Shown here: piece by piece, positions 48,521 through 57,889 of the stretch
Numbering within the stretch: the stretch's first letter is position 1
Layout: each line of letters starts with the position of its first letter
Source: Leptospira saintgironsiae
GTDB taxonomy: Bacteria; Spirochaetota; Leptospiria; Leptospirales; Leptospiraceae
DNA: 64,000 bases
Reading direction: 5' to 3'
NCBI RefSeq assembly: GCF_002811765.1
Contig: NZ_NPDR01000004.1
Span: 1-64,000 of the forward strand
Notes under the pieces: generated by a model
Databases searched by the model: none
Told to the model about the DNA's origin: nothing
The model's input: only the letters and a program-made list of their open reading frames with translations
Translations under genes and position numbers: made by a program

Positions 48521-48552
48521 AAAAGCCGCTCTTTTACAAGAAGCGGCTTTTT
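48520..48552. terminator. Bidirectional intrinsic terminator
   Basis: Perfect 11-bp arms AAAAAGCCGCT and AGCGGCTTTTT with an 11-nt loop, giving T-runs on both strands. It sits between the convergent kinase and GST genes and overlaps the kinase stop codon. Confidence 0.85.
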
Positions 48553-48555
48553 AAT

Positions 48556-49173
48556 TTAGGATTTTTTAGGGACTTCACTTCCCTTGATGAAAGCGGGTCT
48601 TGCTCCTAATTTTTCTTCCCATGCTTTGAGTTTTGGATAATCATCGAGTGAAAGGTCAATATAAGATCTTGCTTTCACCCAAGGCCAAGTGGCGATATCC
48701 GCAATACTTAATTCACTTCCTGCAAGGTAATCTGATTCTTTTAGTCGTCTTTCTAGAACGGAATATAAACGTTTTGTTTCATCTACATAACGGTTCATTG
48801 CGTATGGAATTTTTTCTGGAGCAAACTTAACGAAATGATTTGCCTGTCCTTGCATTGGACCGACTCCACCCATCTGGAACATGAGCCATTGAATTGCGAT
48901 AGATCTTTCTTTTGGATCCTTAGGTAAAAATTTTCCGTATTTTTCTGCGAGATATATCAGAATAGCTCCAGATTCAAAAACAGGAAAGTCTCCATTGTCT
49001 TTGTCTACGATAGCAGGGATCCTGCCGTTCGGATTAATTTTTAGATACCATTCTTCTTTTTGTTCTAATTTACTAAAGTCGATTGGATGTACTGTATAAG
49101 GGATCCCTAATTCTTCCAGCATGATGGAAGCTTTTTTTCCGTTAGGCGTCCCTGCGGTATATAATTCGATCAA
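48556..49173 (-). CDS. Glutathione S-transferase family protein
   Basis: 205 residues. The N-terminal thioredoxin fold starts with [21 protein letters not shown]; an Asn-rich TPNG replaces a tyrosine active site, as in the YfcG/Ure2-like (Nu) class. [12 protein letters not shown] and [11 protein letters not shown] contribute the cis-Pro and glutathione sites. The C-terminal helical domain has [11 protein letters not shown]. Such proteins reduce disulfides or detoxify electrophiles in the cytoplasm. It is monocistronic and uses the shared terminator at 48520. Confidence 0.9.
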   Translation of the reverse strand: MIELYTAGTPNGKKASIMLEELGIPYTVHPIDFSKLEQKEEWYLKINPNGRIPAIVDKDNGDFPVFESGAILIYLAEKYGKFLPKDPKERSIAIQWLMFQMGGVGPMQGQANHFVKFAPEKIPYAMNRYVDETKRLYSVLERRLKESDYLAGSELSIADIATWPWVKARSYIDLSLDDYPKLKAWEEKLGARPAFIKGSEVPKKS

Positions 49174-49290
49174 ACGATTCTCCTTTGATTCGGCCGGAAA
49201 ATCCGGATATGATTTGGACTATGGTTTTTAGACTCTCGGCAGCATTCTTTTAGAGTAAATCCTTTTTATTTTTACAAAGAATCCGATAGA

Positions 49291-49722
49291 TCAGGCAAAA
49301 AATACGGAATGAATAATATGACCAGATAGTAGGAGCATACTCAAAATTCCCAGATTATACGCGATATTTCTCCAAGGTTGTTTATGAAGAAAATAGAAAA
49401 TCGCATGAAGTATTCTGGATGCTATAAATATTCCGGAATATATGATAATTCCCTCATGCCAACTATAAGTATGGATATATCCTATTAGTAAGAATAAGAA
49501 AATTGGAATATTCTCCAAATCATTCCTGAATACTCCGTTTGCAGTAGCGACTATCGTATGATCGTCAGTGGCCGGAAATGAATTGGTAAAAAATTCTGCA
49601 TCTTCTTTCCAGCGAAATGTTTTGGTTTTGATCCGGACCAAACCTTGAACGATGGAAGTGGAAAGTAATTTTAAAAACAGAAGTACTGAGACGATCGCAA
49701 AGACCTGCCAAGAAGATTCCAT
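49291..49722 (-). CDS. MAPEG family membrane protein
   Basis: 143 residues with four membrane helices. The VFRNDLENIPIFLF segment (about 66-79) is the conserved R/E-N-P turn of the MAPEG family, which includes microsomal glutathione transferase 1. It may detoxify lipid electrophiles or peroxides at the membrane. It is next to a soluble GST-type gene on the same strand, though 117 nt apart. Confidence 0.85.
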   Translation of the reverse strand: MESSWQVFAIVSVLLFLKLLSTSIVQGLVRIKTKTFRWKEDAEFFTNSFPATDDHTIVATANGVFRNDLENIPIFLFLLIGYIHTYSWHEGIIIYSGIFIASRILHAIFYFLHKQPWRNIAYNLGILSMLLLSGHIIHSVFFA

Positions 49723-49797
49723 TCTACACTCCTAAATGCAAAGATTGACGGAGCATAGGATTGAACTTGAATCGGATTAATCGAGCAAAAAATAAAC

Positions 49798-50376
49798 TTA
49801 CTCGGATTTGAGTTTCTCTTTTTTGAGTCGTTTCCTGATTTCTTTTCCTCGTTTTTGGTTCTCTTCCAGAACTTTCAGAATAATATCCACAGGAAATGCG
49901 GTACCTTGGAACATTCTTGAAAAAACTCGATCAGGCATATCATACCAGCGAGCCTTGGAAGAAAGAAGAAGTTCCCCTGTTTTTTTCAGATGTACAGTTC
50001 CTTTTGTATAAAGTCTTCTACGTCTGACCATTGTAACCCAGCAACGGACTTCTAACTCTTCCCCTAGAGGACAGGCCTTATAATAACGCATATACAATTG
50101 ATCGGTCATCACAAAATGACCTAAATGAAAACATAAAACACCTTGCGCCTCATCCAATAGAGTCGCGAGTGCTCCTCCATGAGCATAACCAGGTGCTCCT
50201 TCAAAATCCTTTTCTATGGTCCAAGCAAAACGAACTTCTCCGCTTGGTTCATGAAAAGGAAAGCTTGCGTGTAAGCCTCTTTTATTTTCCGGTCCACAAC
50301 CGAAACAATTCTTATGATGCCAGTCTTGTCCATTTTGGCTGGCCTTGATATGTTTATAAATGTCTTCCGCAGTCAT
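49798..50376 (-). CDS. Hotdog-fold thioesterase (PaaI/THEM4-like)
   Basis: 192 residues from the ATG at 50376; the upstream TTG at 50418 is rejected. The HKNCFGCGPENKRGL segment and EGAPGYAHGGALATLLDEAQG (the catalytic-type HGG turn and Glu/Asp) are typical of acyl-CoA thioesterases of the THEM4/PaaI group. The C-terminal extension is basic. It probably hydrolyses acyl-CoA in the cytoplasm; no chain length can be told. Confidence 0.85.
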   Translation of the reverse strand: MTAEDIYKHIKASQNGQDWHHKNCFGCGPENKRGLHASFPFHEPSGEVRFAWTIEKDFEGAPGYAHGGALATLLDEAQGVLCFHLGHFVMTDQLYMRYYKACPLGEELEVRCWVTMVRRRRLYTKGTVHLKKTGELLLSSKARWYDMPDRVFSRMFQGTAFPVDIILKVLEENQKRGKEIRKRLKKEKLKSE

Positions 50377-50559
50377 CTGTTTCTGATACCATGGAAAAAT
50401 CCTAAAGGTACCTAACAAGAACGAAATTCGAGATAAGACTGTAACGAACAGTGTATTTGTTTTGTTCCCGAACTTAAAAGAAGAAGGCCCAAACTCTTCT
50501 TCAAATCCCTTGACCGATTCCTGGCAGTTTATAATCTCATTTCCGTCGAGGTGTGAACG

Positions 50560-51594
50560 ATGAAGGCCGCAGTATTAGAATCCGGAAAAAGAAATTTAAT
50601 TATCAAAGAGGTTCCGATCCCTCAACTTGGACCAGAACAAGCTAAGGTAAGGATCAAAGCCTGTGGTATCTGCGGTTCAGATATACATCTAGTATTACAT
50701 GGAACCTTAAAGTGTAAACATTATCCTCAAATTCCTGGACATGAAGCTTCCGGTGTAGTGGAAGAAGTGGGAGAAAAAGTCACTCGTATCAAAAAAGGAG
50801 ATAGAGTGGTGATCGCTGCAGGAACAAGTTGTGGTGTATGTTCTCATTGTCTTGCGGGAAGAGAAAATCTTTGCAAAGAGATCGGAGTATTCGGTTTCGA
50901 TAGAGAAGGTAGTTTCGCAGAATATAATATAGTCGAGGAACGTTATCTGTATCCTCTACCTGATTCAGTTCCTTTTGAACAAGGTGCAATTTTAGCAGAT
51001 GCAGTTTCTACTCCTTATAATGCGATCAAGTTCAGAGGAAAGATCCAAGACGGAGATAATGTTGCTATTTTCGGATGTGGTGGACTTGGGATCCATGGAG
51101 TGGTGATCGCAAGAGCTTTGACAAAAGGTAAAGTGATCGCTTTGGATGTGGATAGGGGAGCCTTGGAAAACGCTACAGCTTACGGTGCGGACGAAGTAAT
51201 AAATTTAAGAGATATAAAGAATCCAGGTAAAACCTTAAAGGAAATTTGTAAAGGTGGAGTGGACCTTCTTGCAGACTTTTCAGGAAGAATGACAAATATA
51301 GAAGAGTCACTTCGTGCAATGAATCCCGGAGGAAGAATGGTCCTCGTAGGAATCGGAAGAGAACCTTTAAAATTTTCCATCCCATTCTCCATTATCGAAA
51401 AACAGATCACAGTTGCAGGTTCTTATGGTTCGGACAGAAGGGCCATCCCTGAATTGATAGATCTTTATGTGCAGGGAAAATTGAATCTTAGCAGATCAAT
51501 TACGGATGTAAGAAAATTAGACGACATCAACGAAAGTCTTCAGGACCTGGAAGAGAGAAAAGGAAATCCGATTCGATTTGTGATTTCTCCTTAA
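50560..51594 (+). CDS. Zinc-dependent medium-chain alcohol dehydrogenase
   Basis: 344 residues. The catalytic zinc ligands are Cys37 (CGICGSD), His62-Glu63 (GHEASG) and Cys or His near 150; the structural zinc site is CGVCSHCLAGRENLC (about 91-105). The Rossmann motif GCGGLG is at about 174-179. It oxidises alcohols or reduces aldehydes with NAD(P). GAGGTG is 9 nt upstream of the ATG. It stands alone downstream of the thioesterase; substrate unknown. Confidence 0.92.
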   Translation: MKAAVLESGKRNLIIKEVPIPQLGPEQAKVRIKACGICGSDIHLVLHGTLKCKHYPQIPGHEASGVVEEVGEKVTRIKKGDRVVIAAGTSCGVCSHCLAGRENLCKEIGVFGFDREGSFAEYNIVEERYLYPLPDSVPFEQGAILADAVSTPYNAIKFRGKIQDGDNVAIFGCGGLGIHGVVIARALTKGKVIALDVDRGALENATAYGADEVINLRDIKNPGKTLKEICKGGVDLLADFSGRMTNIEESLRAMNPGGRMVLVGIGREPLKFSIPFSIIEKQITVAGSYGSDRRAIPELIDLYVQGKLNLSRSITDVRKLDDINESLQDLEERKGNPIRFVISP

Positions 51595-51660
51595 TTATTT
51601 TAAAAACGAACTTTGCTTGCTATCGTATCCGCTTCTTAAATCCTAACAGATAGATAGCTG

Positions 51661-52389
51661 ATGTTTAAAGAATACTTACAGTACGTACTTTCCAGAGGAC
51701 AGATCCGATTTATCGTACTTGTCCGATCCGTTTTATTTTTATTAGTATTTAGTGCAATTCCTGCAATGCAAGCTGGGGGAGTTGTCGCGCTCGGCGGAGT
51801 CCTCATCATTTTAGGATTACTCGGAACTTATGTGGTGAATGGATTTGTGATCCGATCCGGAATGGACCCTGAAAAGCCTGTAGAATTTTCCAAATACTTT
51901 ATATTCTTGCTCACCTTGGCTTTGTTCTTGATATTTTTCTTTTTGATCGTTGCTCGATTGATAGAACCTTTTTTAGGAACACAATTACAAGAGTTCTTAA
52001 AAAAACAAAGTACTGAACCAAGCACTCCTCTTCCTGCTGAATTCGTTCGATTCTATTTGATATTTGCATTTGTATTAGGATTGATCCTACATTTGATCCT
52101 GCCTGTGCTTTTTTCCAAACTCAGCTTGATCCAGGGATTGAAAGAATTGCCGAATTGTATCAAACGTTCCGACTATATAGTCGCTGCTTGGACACCTTTC
52201 GTGATCATGTTTGTTCCAGATCTTTTGATTTCTCTCATTTCTAATTCAGAAGAAATGATGGTTTCGATATTCGGACAAGTTTTATTGATTGTGATCTTCT
52301 TCTTTATGCTTACCTCGGACATCTTTTTGCAATATCCTACTTACTATTTGGTTCGCAATGAGAAGAAGACCACAGAAGGTTCTAAATAG
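51661..52389 (+). CDS. Hypothetical multi-pass membrane protein
   Basis: 242 residues with about six hydrophobic segments (residues 18-36, 38-62, 78-105, 135-162, 180-200 and 208-228) and few conserved residues. It resembles small YIP1-like integral membrane proteins in layout only. It begins 66 nt after the alcohol dehydrogenase gene and ends 3 nt before the convergent chemoreceptor gene. No function can be assigned. Confidence 0.7.
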   Translation: MFKEYLQYVLSRGQIRFIVLVRSVLFLLVFSAIPAMQAGGVVALGGVLIILGLLGTYVVNGFVIRSGMDPEKPVEFSKYFIFLLTLALFLIFFFLIVARLIEPFLGTQLQEFLKKQSTEPSTPLPAEFVRFYLIFAFVLGLILHLILPVLFSKLSLIQGLKELPNCIKRSDYIVAAWTPFVIMFVPDLLISLISNSEEMMVSIFGQVLLIVIFFFMLTSDIFLQYPTYYLVRNEKKTTEGSK

Positions 52390-52392
52390 AAC

Positions 52393-54105
52393 TTAACCTT
52401 TTAGAAAGCTCATAGTATCTCTTAAACTTTTTGCAATATTCAAAAGCCCAGTTGCACTTCCCGCGATCTCTTCCGAGTTCGCGGCACTATTCTGGACTGT
52501 AACAGAAATATTAGAAACTGCATTTGCAGTCTCAGAGATAGCCACTTTCTGTTCTTTGACAGAAGTTCTGATCTCTTCCGATTTGGAGTCTACATCATTT
52601 ACGGCAGTGATGATCGTCGCCTTCTTCTCTTGTTGAACTTTCATAGTTGATACAATATTGTCTGAAGAAAGTTTGATAAAGGAAAGACCTTCCAGAATTT
52701 CTGCATAAACTTTCACACAACTATCCACGAAGTTTTTACCAGATTCAATTTCTTGATTACTAGTGCGGATCAGGCTTTCGATAGTTTTGGTACTTTGGTC
52801 CGTTTGTTCTGCGAGTCTTGTGATCTCAGTTGCAACCACTGCGAATCCTTTTCCATGTTCTCCTGCTCTTGCAGCTTCTATAGCTGCGTTTAATGCGAGA
52901 AGGTTTACTTTTTCGGAAATTTCCTGGATGATTGCAGTGATGGATCTCATTTCTCCAGAGCTTGATTCAATTTTTATCATGCTCTCTGAGAGACTTCCCA
53001 TTGTTTTTTTACCAGCTTCCGTTTTGGAATACATATCCGAGATTTTTCCTAAAGAATCAGAAACTGAATCTCCTACCTGAGTGATCAAACCATCTAACTC
53101 TTTCATTTCTCCTGAAAAAGAAAGTATCAGCTTATACTGACCTTCTGCGTTCGAGGTTACTTGTTCCATACCTGCACTGATCTCTTCGACTGATGCAGAA
53201 ATTTGTTCCACGGAAGCAGATTCAGTCTGAGCATTCTCAGAAAGATATTCACTTGATTTGGATAATTGTTCCGCTGCTACCAAGATAGATTCTGAAAAAG
53301 TAAGGATAGAAGAAAGCATCTCCTTTACCTTGATTTGGAAGTTCCGAAATATTAAGGATAGAAGATACAGTTCGTCTAAATTTAAAATATCTTCATCCAC
53401 TTCTATAGGATTGCTAAAGTCAGCGTCTCGAATGGAATTCTTAACTCGATTTAAACCCTTCACAAGTCGGATAGAAAATTTAATAGAAGCGTATAGTATA
53501 TAGGCCAGAGTGATTGCTGAAATAAAAAGAAAAAGTGCGAGACTAAATGCATATTCTGTCTCGGCTCTTTGATAGATCCTTTCAGAGATCAAAAGTTGAA
53601 CTGAGATCAACTTTTCTATATTTCCCGCTACCGGATCTATCTTAGAATACATCTTATTGTCAGCAAAATCTCCTAAACCTTCTTTATCTTTTGCAACCAT
53701 AAGAGCTCTTGCTTCTTCTACACTTTTGTCCGCCTCCTCAAAGAGCGGTTTTAGTTTTTCGATCAGTACAATTTCTTCCTGTACCAAGTAGGTCTGGAGA
53801 TATGTATTCCATTCCGACTTAATATCTTTCATTGCCTTGTCTAGGTTTTGGATCCCTTCTTCGTATGTGAATGCTCCACTTCTTGTCTTATGAACGCAGT
53901 CCACTATAGAAATTGCATAATGGTCCGAGATTGTTTTTAACTGTTTTAGGGGGATTAATCTGTCGTTCCGGATACTTTCTATATCCTTGATCCTAGAAGC
54001 TGAATTGATGAGAGAAAGAGCCAGTATGATTAAAAAAGGAATTAATACAGATGAGAACAAGATCGCAAGTTTAGATTTTAAGCTTAGTCGTAAATACCAT
54101 TTCAT
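52393..54105 (-). CDS. Methyl-accepting chemotaxis protein
   Basis: 570 residues. Membrane helix 1 (about 13-33) and helix 2 (about 190-210) bound a helical-bundle periplasmic sensor (four-helix type with a conserved Cys at about 64). A short HAMP-like linker leads to the cytoplasmic signalling hairpin, whose tip [20 protein letters not shown] is nearly invariant. The methylation regions are helical and Glu/Gln/Ser-rich. It signals to CheA/CheW and the periplasmic flagella; no che gene is adjacent. Ligand unknown. Confidence 0.92.
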   Translation of the reverse strand: MKWYLRLSLKSKLAILFSSVLIPFLIILALSLINSASRIKDIESIRNDRLIPLKQLKTISDHYAISIVDCVHKTRSGAFTYEEGIQNLDKAMKDIKSEWNTYLQTYLVQEEIVLIEKLKPLFEEADKSVEEARALMVAKDKEGLGDFADNKMYSKIDPVAGNIEKLISVQLLISERIYQRAETEYAFSLALFLFISAITLAYILYASIKFSIRLVKGLNRVKNSIRDADFSNPIEVDEDILNLDELYLLSLIFRNFQIKVKEMLSSILTFSESILVAAEQLSKSSEYLSENAQTESASVEQISASVEEISAGMEQVTSNAEGQYKLILSFSGEMKELDGLITQVGDSVSDSLGKISDMYSKTEAGKKTMGSLSESMIKIESSSGEMRSITAIIQEISEKVNLLALNAAIEAARAGEHGKGFAVVATEITRLAEQTDQSTKTIESLIRTSNQEIESGKNFVDSCVKVYAEILEGLSFIKLSSDNIVSTMKVQQEKKATIITAVNDVDSKSEEIRTSVKEQKVAISETANAVSNISVTVQNSAANSEEIAGSATGLLNIAKSLRDTMSFLKG

Positions 54106-54285
54106 GGAAACACTCCGGCCGGGGAGTATAACATAGAACGCAATTTAAATCGAGCACATTAGAACGCTTCCACCAAGTAAATGAGAAGAATGATTTTGGG
54201 ACTGAAGAATTTATTTCCTTGGGGATGGTCTCTTCTTCATGAGAATAGAAAATCGCTCTCAGTATACGAATTAGAATTTACTACG

Positions 54286-54310
54286 ATCAGATAATTGTTA
54301 GTTATCTGAT
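54286..54310. promoter_or_regulatory. Inverted repeat upstream of the gene at 54436
   Basis: A perfect 9-bp repeat ATCAGATAA/TTATCTGAT has a 7-nt centre. It lies 39 nt upstream of TTGACA (54349-54354) and may be an operator. Between 54106 and 54435 no gene is visible; the rest holds only this repeat and promoter-like elements (TTGACA, and TATAAT at 54401-54406). Confidence 0.45.
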
Positions 54311-54348
54311 TTACCCAGGTTTGGGTTATTGTAGCGATTGCTATAGAC

Positions 54349-54406
54349 TTGACAGGACCGGATTAACGACTAATGTCGGAGATCAAGCCTCCTGGCTTTA
54401 TATAAT
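54349..54406 (+). promoter_or_regulatory. Promoter-like elements of the gene at 54436
   Basis: A consensus TTGACA at 54349-54354 pairs with TAATGT at 54371-54376 (16 nt apart). A second consensus TATAAT at 54401-54406 lacks a matching -35. The gene is preceded by GGGAGAGG before its ATG. Either element could be used. Confidence 0.4.
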
Positions 54407-54435
54407 ACGAACGTTATAAATAGGGAGAGGCGGTA

Positions 54436-55935
54436 ATGAGCCTTTTGAAACAAAGAATAGAAAGAGAAAAAAAATCCGGGAAACTGCTACTCCGTTCACT
54501 GATCCTCGCATTTGTGATCGGCGGATCCGCACTGTCCTTATCCGCATCGTTTTCTTTAAAACAAATCCCGGACTCTATTGGCCCGGATGGAAGAAATATC
54601 TCCAGACAATTCTTCCAATTTCTGAAAACGGCAATCATCAAAAACAAGTATGATGGAAGAGCAGAAGGTTTTCATAAATATCTGGATCGTTCCTTAGAAA
54701 GATTCGAATTAAAAAATTTATTTAATTCTGAATACATGAATAAGGATGAAAATGGGCAACATTATGTTACCTATCGGGGAAGATTTGCTAACGATGGATA
54801 CAAGGTAAGTCTCGAAACGATTCGTATGAAGGATGTTCCGATTCCTAACTTCGGAGATTTTACAGCCGAGTTTGCATTAAAACATAATCCGAATCCTACT
54901 TATGGCGGGAATTCCTACTCAGGAAACCTGGATGTTCTGACTCATCTAGGACCATTCACTCATAAACATGGATTGAGTGCTATGGATTCTGGCTTACATT
55001 TCTTAGATGCGAATAATCTAAAATCTATCAATGCTCCTGAAACTACTTCTTTCAAAAAAATTAAGGACCCGGAAGCAAGAAAGGCAATAAACGATTTTAC
55101 AGAATCATTCCCTGCTCTAGCAAAATTCATGAGTTATTATTTTGGCTTGGATTCTTTGTTGAAGGTCCAACAAGACGGAAAACTTCCTGGAGTCACAGCT
55201 TTTACGTTCGAAGGTAATATTGAACAAACTTTGATGAGAGATTATCCGGATCTAGGCGATTATCTGGATGATATCAAATATTTAGGTTTTATTAAGTTAA
55301 GAATTACGAATGTTTCCGGAAGATCATTAGCGGAATTTGCGATCGAATCCAAAACAAGAGAGATCCGCTTCAAGTTTTTCACATTGAATGGCAAAGTTGT
55401 TCCTTATGATACAAAGGGAAATTTTTATCCTCAGGAATCATTTACGCTTAGTTCTCTATCAGAATTTCCTTTCGTAGTGAAAGCAAGTTTAGAAGCGAAC
55501 CTTTACGGCTTGATGCTCGAAAACAACGACGTTCAGCTACTTGGTAGATTCTCTAATACCGCTACTTCCGGTATTTTGAATTTAAAATTAACCAAGATAG
55601 AAGAGTTTGATGTAAGTGGTGCTTTCGGGTATTTTGCACCTTCTTGGGCGATTAATATATTCATTCCTGGAAATCTTCAGTCCATTATCTATGAGTTCAC
55701 TGAAACTTTAGTAAAAGCGAATAATGGAAAAGGAACAAGCATCGTACTAAGATGGGATAGAGATTCTGCTAGAACAACTATGAAGACCCATATCGAAACA
55801 GAATTTTTGGATAATTTTTTCATCAGATTTGGTTTGAAGATCTGGAACCATAAGGTTCTTCCTGATGAAGATGCTAAGGACGATATTAGAGCGGTTCTTT
55901 CTAAAACGATCGATCTATTATTGAAGGGAATTTAA
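54436..55935 (+). CDS. Hypothetical exported or membrane-anchored protein
   Basis: 499 residues. The N terminus is basic (KQRIEREKKSGK) then hydrophobic (LILAFVIGGSALSLSASF), consistent with a signal peptide or anchor. The rest is a mixed alpha/beta protein without a recognised domain, with several segments rich in aromatic residues (FGYFAPSWAINIF). It has its own promoter-like region and a good ribosome binding site. It is probably located in the envelope. Function unknown; possibly a Leptospira-specific family. Confidence 0.7.
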   Translation: MSLLKQRIEREKKSGKLLLRSLILAFVIGGSALSLSASFSLKQIPDSIGPDGRNISRQFFQFLKTAIIKNKYDGRAEGFHKYLDRSLERFELKNLFNSEYMNKDENGQHYVTYRGRFANDGYKVSLETIRMKDVPIPNFGDFTAEFALKHNPNPTYGGNSYSGNLDVLTHLGPFTHKHGLSAMDSGLHFLDANNLKSINAPETTSFKKIKDPEARKAINDFTESFPALAKFMSYYFGLDSLLKVQQDGKLPGVTAFTFEGNIEQTLMRDYPDLGDYLDDIKYLGFIKLRITNVSGRSLAEFAIESKTREIRFKFFTLNGKVVPYDTKGNFYPQESFTLSSLSEFPFVVKASLEANLYGLMLENNDVQLLGRFSNTATSGILNLKLTKIEEFDVSGAFGYFAPSWAINIFIPGNLQSIIYEFTETLVKANNGKGTSIVLRWDRDSARTTMKTHIETEFLDNFFIRFGLKIWNHKVLPDEDAKDDIRAVLSKTIDLLLKGI

Positions 55936-55977
55936 CACTTTACGGATCGAGATTGATTCGATCCGATTGTGAGAATT

Positions 55978-56373
55978 ATGCAAACAAATCAATCCGTTTC
56001 TTTTAGTACTCGTGTAGTCCAAGTCTGTTTGTTCTTAGCTGCAGCTATTGCAATTTTTGGCGGAAGCTTGCAGATGTATTTAGGGGAACCTACTGTTAGC
56101 CCAAGGCTGGATAATGTACATAGATTTATGGCGGGGATCTATTTATCTATGGGATTGATTTGTTTTTGGGCGGCTTATACTGTTCGTATCCAAAGGACTT
56201 TAGTTTATCTGATTGCTTTGGGAATTTTTATTGCAGCTCTTGGAAGGATACTTTCCATTTCTATCGTTGGATTACCTGAACCTCCAGAACTTTGGATCGG
56301 TTATTTGACTCCTGAGATACTACTTCCTATCATTCTAGCGATCGCACAATCTAGACGAAAAGAAATCCAATAA
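55978..56373 (+). CDS. DUF4345 family membrane protein
   Basis: 131 residues with four membrane helices. The segments RLDNVHRFMAGIYLSMGL and ALGRILSISIVGLPEPP match the DUF4345 family of small integral membrane proteins. The ATG at 55978 is used; a GTG at 55969 is an alternative. It starts 42 nt after the preceding gene and may be co-transcribed with it. Function unknown. Confidence 0.8.
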   Translation: MQTNQSVSFSTRVVQVCLFLAAAIAIFGGSLQMYLGEPTVSPRLDNVHRFMAGIYLSMGLICFWAAYTVRIQRTLVYLIALGIFIAALGRILSISIVGLPEPPELWIGYLTPEILLPIILAIAQSRRKEIQ

Positions 56374-56387
56374 AATAAACTTTTAGA

Positions 56388-56414
56388 AATGCTCGTATGT
56401 TATATACGAGCATT
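56388..56414 (+). terminator. Stem-loop between convergent genes
   Basis: An 11-bp perfect stem AATGCTCGTAT/ATACGAGCATT with a 5-nt loop lies 15 nt after the DUF4345 stop codon and before the convergent methyltransferase stop. The T-run is missing, so termination is likely but not certain. Confidence 0.6.
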
Positions 56415-56426
56415 AGTCTTCTTAAC

Positions 56427-57056
56427 TTAATCTAATTTCCAAACATTCTCTTTCGCAGAATGTCCCTTTAGCCCACCCGACATTTCCTGACTTAAAAGAT
56501 TCGTTAGAGTATACGTATTTTTATAATGTATATTCACTTCTTCGGTTGAAATGGAGAAAGGAGGGCCAGCCATTTTAGTCTGGTCATACTCGAATGTAAT
56601 CAGAAGTTGAGGCGCCTTATTTGTGATTTGAGTTAAATGTGCAGAATAACGGATCCGGGCTTCTTGGGGCAGAGCAACTAATGCAGCTCTATCATAAACC
56701 GCATTCACAGGACCCAAAACTTCTTTAGATAAATCGAATATATCCCCAACAAAAATATCGATACCTGGCGCGCTGTATAGGACCAGTTTGCCTAATTTCG
56801 AAATTTTAGGTTCTACTCCTAATTCTTGGAATAATTGCTGGATTGCCATCTCGACAAGTTCTGCACCAGCGACTCGGTATCCATTCGAAAGAAGCCATGC
56901 TATATCCAATGTCTTTCCGCATAATGGAATGAAAATACGGCTATTCTTTGGCAGAGAAAGTTCTTTGAAATATTTGAATAAGAGAGGGTTTGTTTCACTC
57001 TCATGAAAAGGAATATTGTTTGCTTCCCATCTACTTAACCAAAAATCTCTTTCCAT
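56427..57056 (-). CDS. tpm: Thiopurine S-methyltransferase family protein
   Basis: 209 residues. The N-terminal DFWLSRWEANNIPFHESETNPLL and the SAM site IFIPLCGKTLDIAWL are diagnostic of the TPMT family, which methylates thiols, selenium or tellurium compounds with S-adenosylmethionine. The central AVYDRAALVALPQEARIRY block is also conserved. It is cytoplasmic. Bacterial homologues confer resistance to tellurite or selenite. It is monocistronic. Confidence 0.92.
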   Translation of the reverse strand: MERDFWLSRWEANNIPFHESETNPLLFKYFKELSLPKNSRIFIPLCGKTLDIAWLLSNGYRVAGAELVEMAIQQLFQELGVEPKISKLGKLVLYSAPGIDIFVGDIFDLSKEVLGPVNAVYDRAALVALPQEARIRYSAHLTQITNKAPQLLITFEYDQTKMAGPPFSISTEEVNIHYKNTYTLTNLLSQEMSGGLKGHSAKENVWKLD

Positions 57057-57088
57057 TTCTAATCCCTCGAATTTGAGCTCTATTCATT

Positions 57089-57103
57089 TGTAGGAGCTCC
57101 AAC
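57089..57103. repeat. Short dispersed palindrome, copy 5
   Basis: TGTAGGAGCTCCAAC, an incomplete copy of the family, in the gene-free region upstream of the methyltransferase gene. The other feature of this 277-nt gap is the AT-rich repeat at 57171. Confidence 0.55.
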
Positions 57104-57170
57104 CATGGTATTGATTTTAGAACGTTTTGCAACAATTTATGTGCATACGCACTAACTCATCCGATCTATT

Positions 57171-57191
57171 ATAAAATAACCATTATTTTAT
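57171..57191. promoter_or_regulatory. AT-rich inverted repeat between divergent genes
   Basis: A perfect 9-bp pair ATAAAATAA/TTATTTTAT with a CCA centre lies between the methyltransferase gene and the macro-domain gene. It could be an operator for one or both; no regulator is encoded nearby. Confidence 0.35.
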
Positions 57192-57333
57192 TCTAAAATT
57201 CTACTGAACTACTGTATTTGTCCTATACTTCGCCGCCAAACCATCAATACATTCTCTCATTATTAAACGAATTATAAAAATAAAATGTAAATTCTACTTG
57301 CAAGGGTTCCGTTTTTAGTCTCTTTAAATAGCG

Positions 57334-57885
57334 ATGGAAATTTTTGTTTGGAAAGGTGATATCACGTCCATTCAAACGGATGCAGTGGTAAATGCTGCCA
57401 ATTCTTCCTTGTCTGGAGGAGGCGGAGTAGACGGTGCCATTCATAGGGTGGGCGGACCAAAGATCATGGAAGAATCTAGGATATTAAAGATCAAAAAATA
57501 TCCGAATGGTCTTCCTACTGGTCAATGTGTTCTTACTTCTGGAGGACAACTTCCTGCCAGATATGTGATCCATGCAGTGGGTCCTGTTTGGAAAGGTGGG
57601 GATTATCAAGAAGCTTCTCTCTTAGAAACCTGTTATAGGAATGTTCTACAATTGTCTTCGGATCGAGCATTTGAATCGGTTGCAGTTCCGAGTATTAGCA
57701 CAGGGATTTATGCTTATCCAAAAGAATTGGCTGCTCCGATTGCAATCCGGACTGTTTTGGAGCATAAAGACCAATTCCCCAGAAAGCTGATCTTTGTTTG
57801 TTTCGATCAGGAAACAAAAGACCTATATGAGCAAATTCTAAACCAATCTGGGGTTAATTTTAAAGAAGGAATTTCTTCCTTCTAA
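57334..57885 (+). CDS. Macro domain protein (O-acetyl-ADP-ribose deacetylase-like)
   Basis: 183 residues, a single macro domain. WKGDITSIQTDAVVNAANSS, GGGGVDGAIHRVGG (catalytic loop with Asp and the ADP-ribose phosphate contact), IHAVGPVW and SISTGIYAYP match the YmdB/MacroD group, which hydrolyses O-acetyl-ADP-ribose and mono-ADP-ribose esters. The ATG has no clear ribosome binding site. It is divergent from the thiopurine methyltransferase gene and convergent with an esterase gene. ADP-ribose turnover is likely, physiological role unknown. Confidence 0.92.
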   Translation: MEIFVWKGDITSIQTDAVVNAANSSLSGGGGVDGAIHRVGGPKIMEESRILKIKKYPNGLPTGQCVLTSGGQLPARYVIHAVGPVWKGGDYQEASLLETCYRNVLQLSSDRAFESVAVPSISTGIYAYPKELAAPIAIRTVLEHKDQFPRKLIFVCFDQETKDLYEQILNQSGVNFKEGISSF

Positions 57886-57889
57886 TATT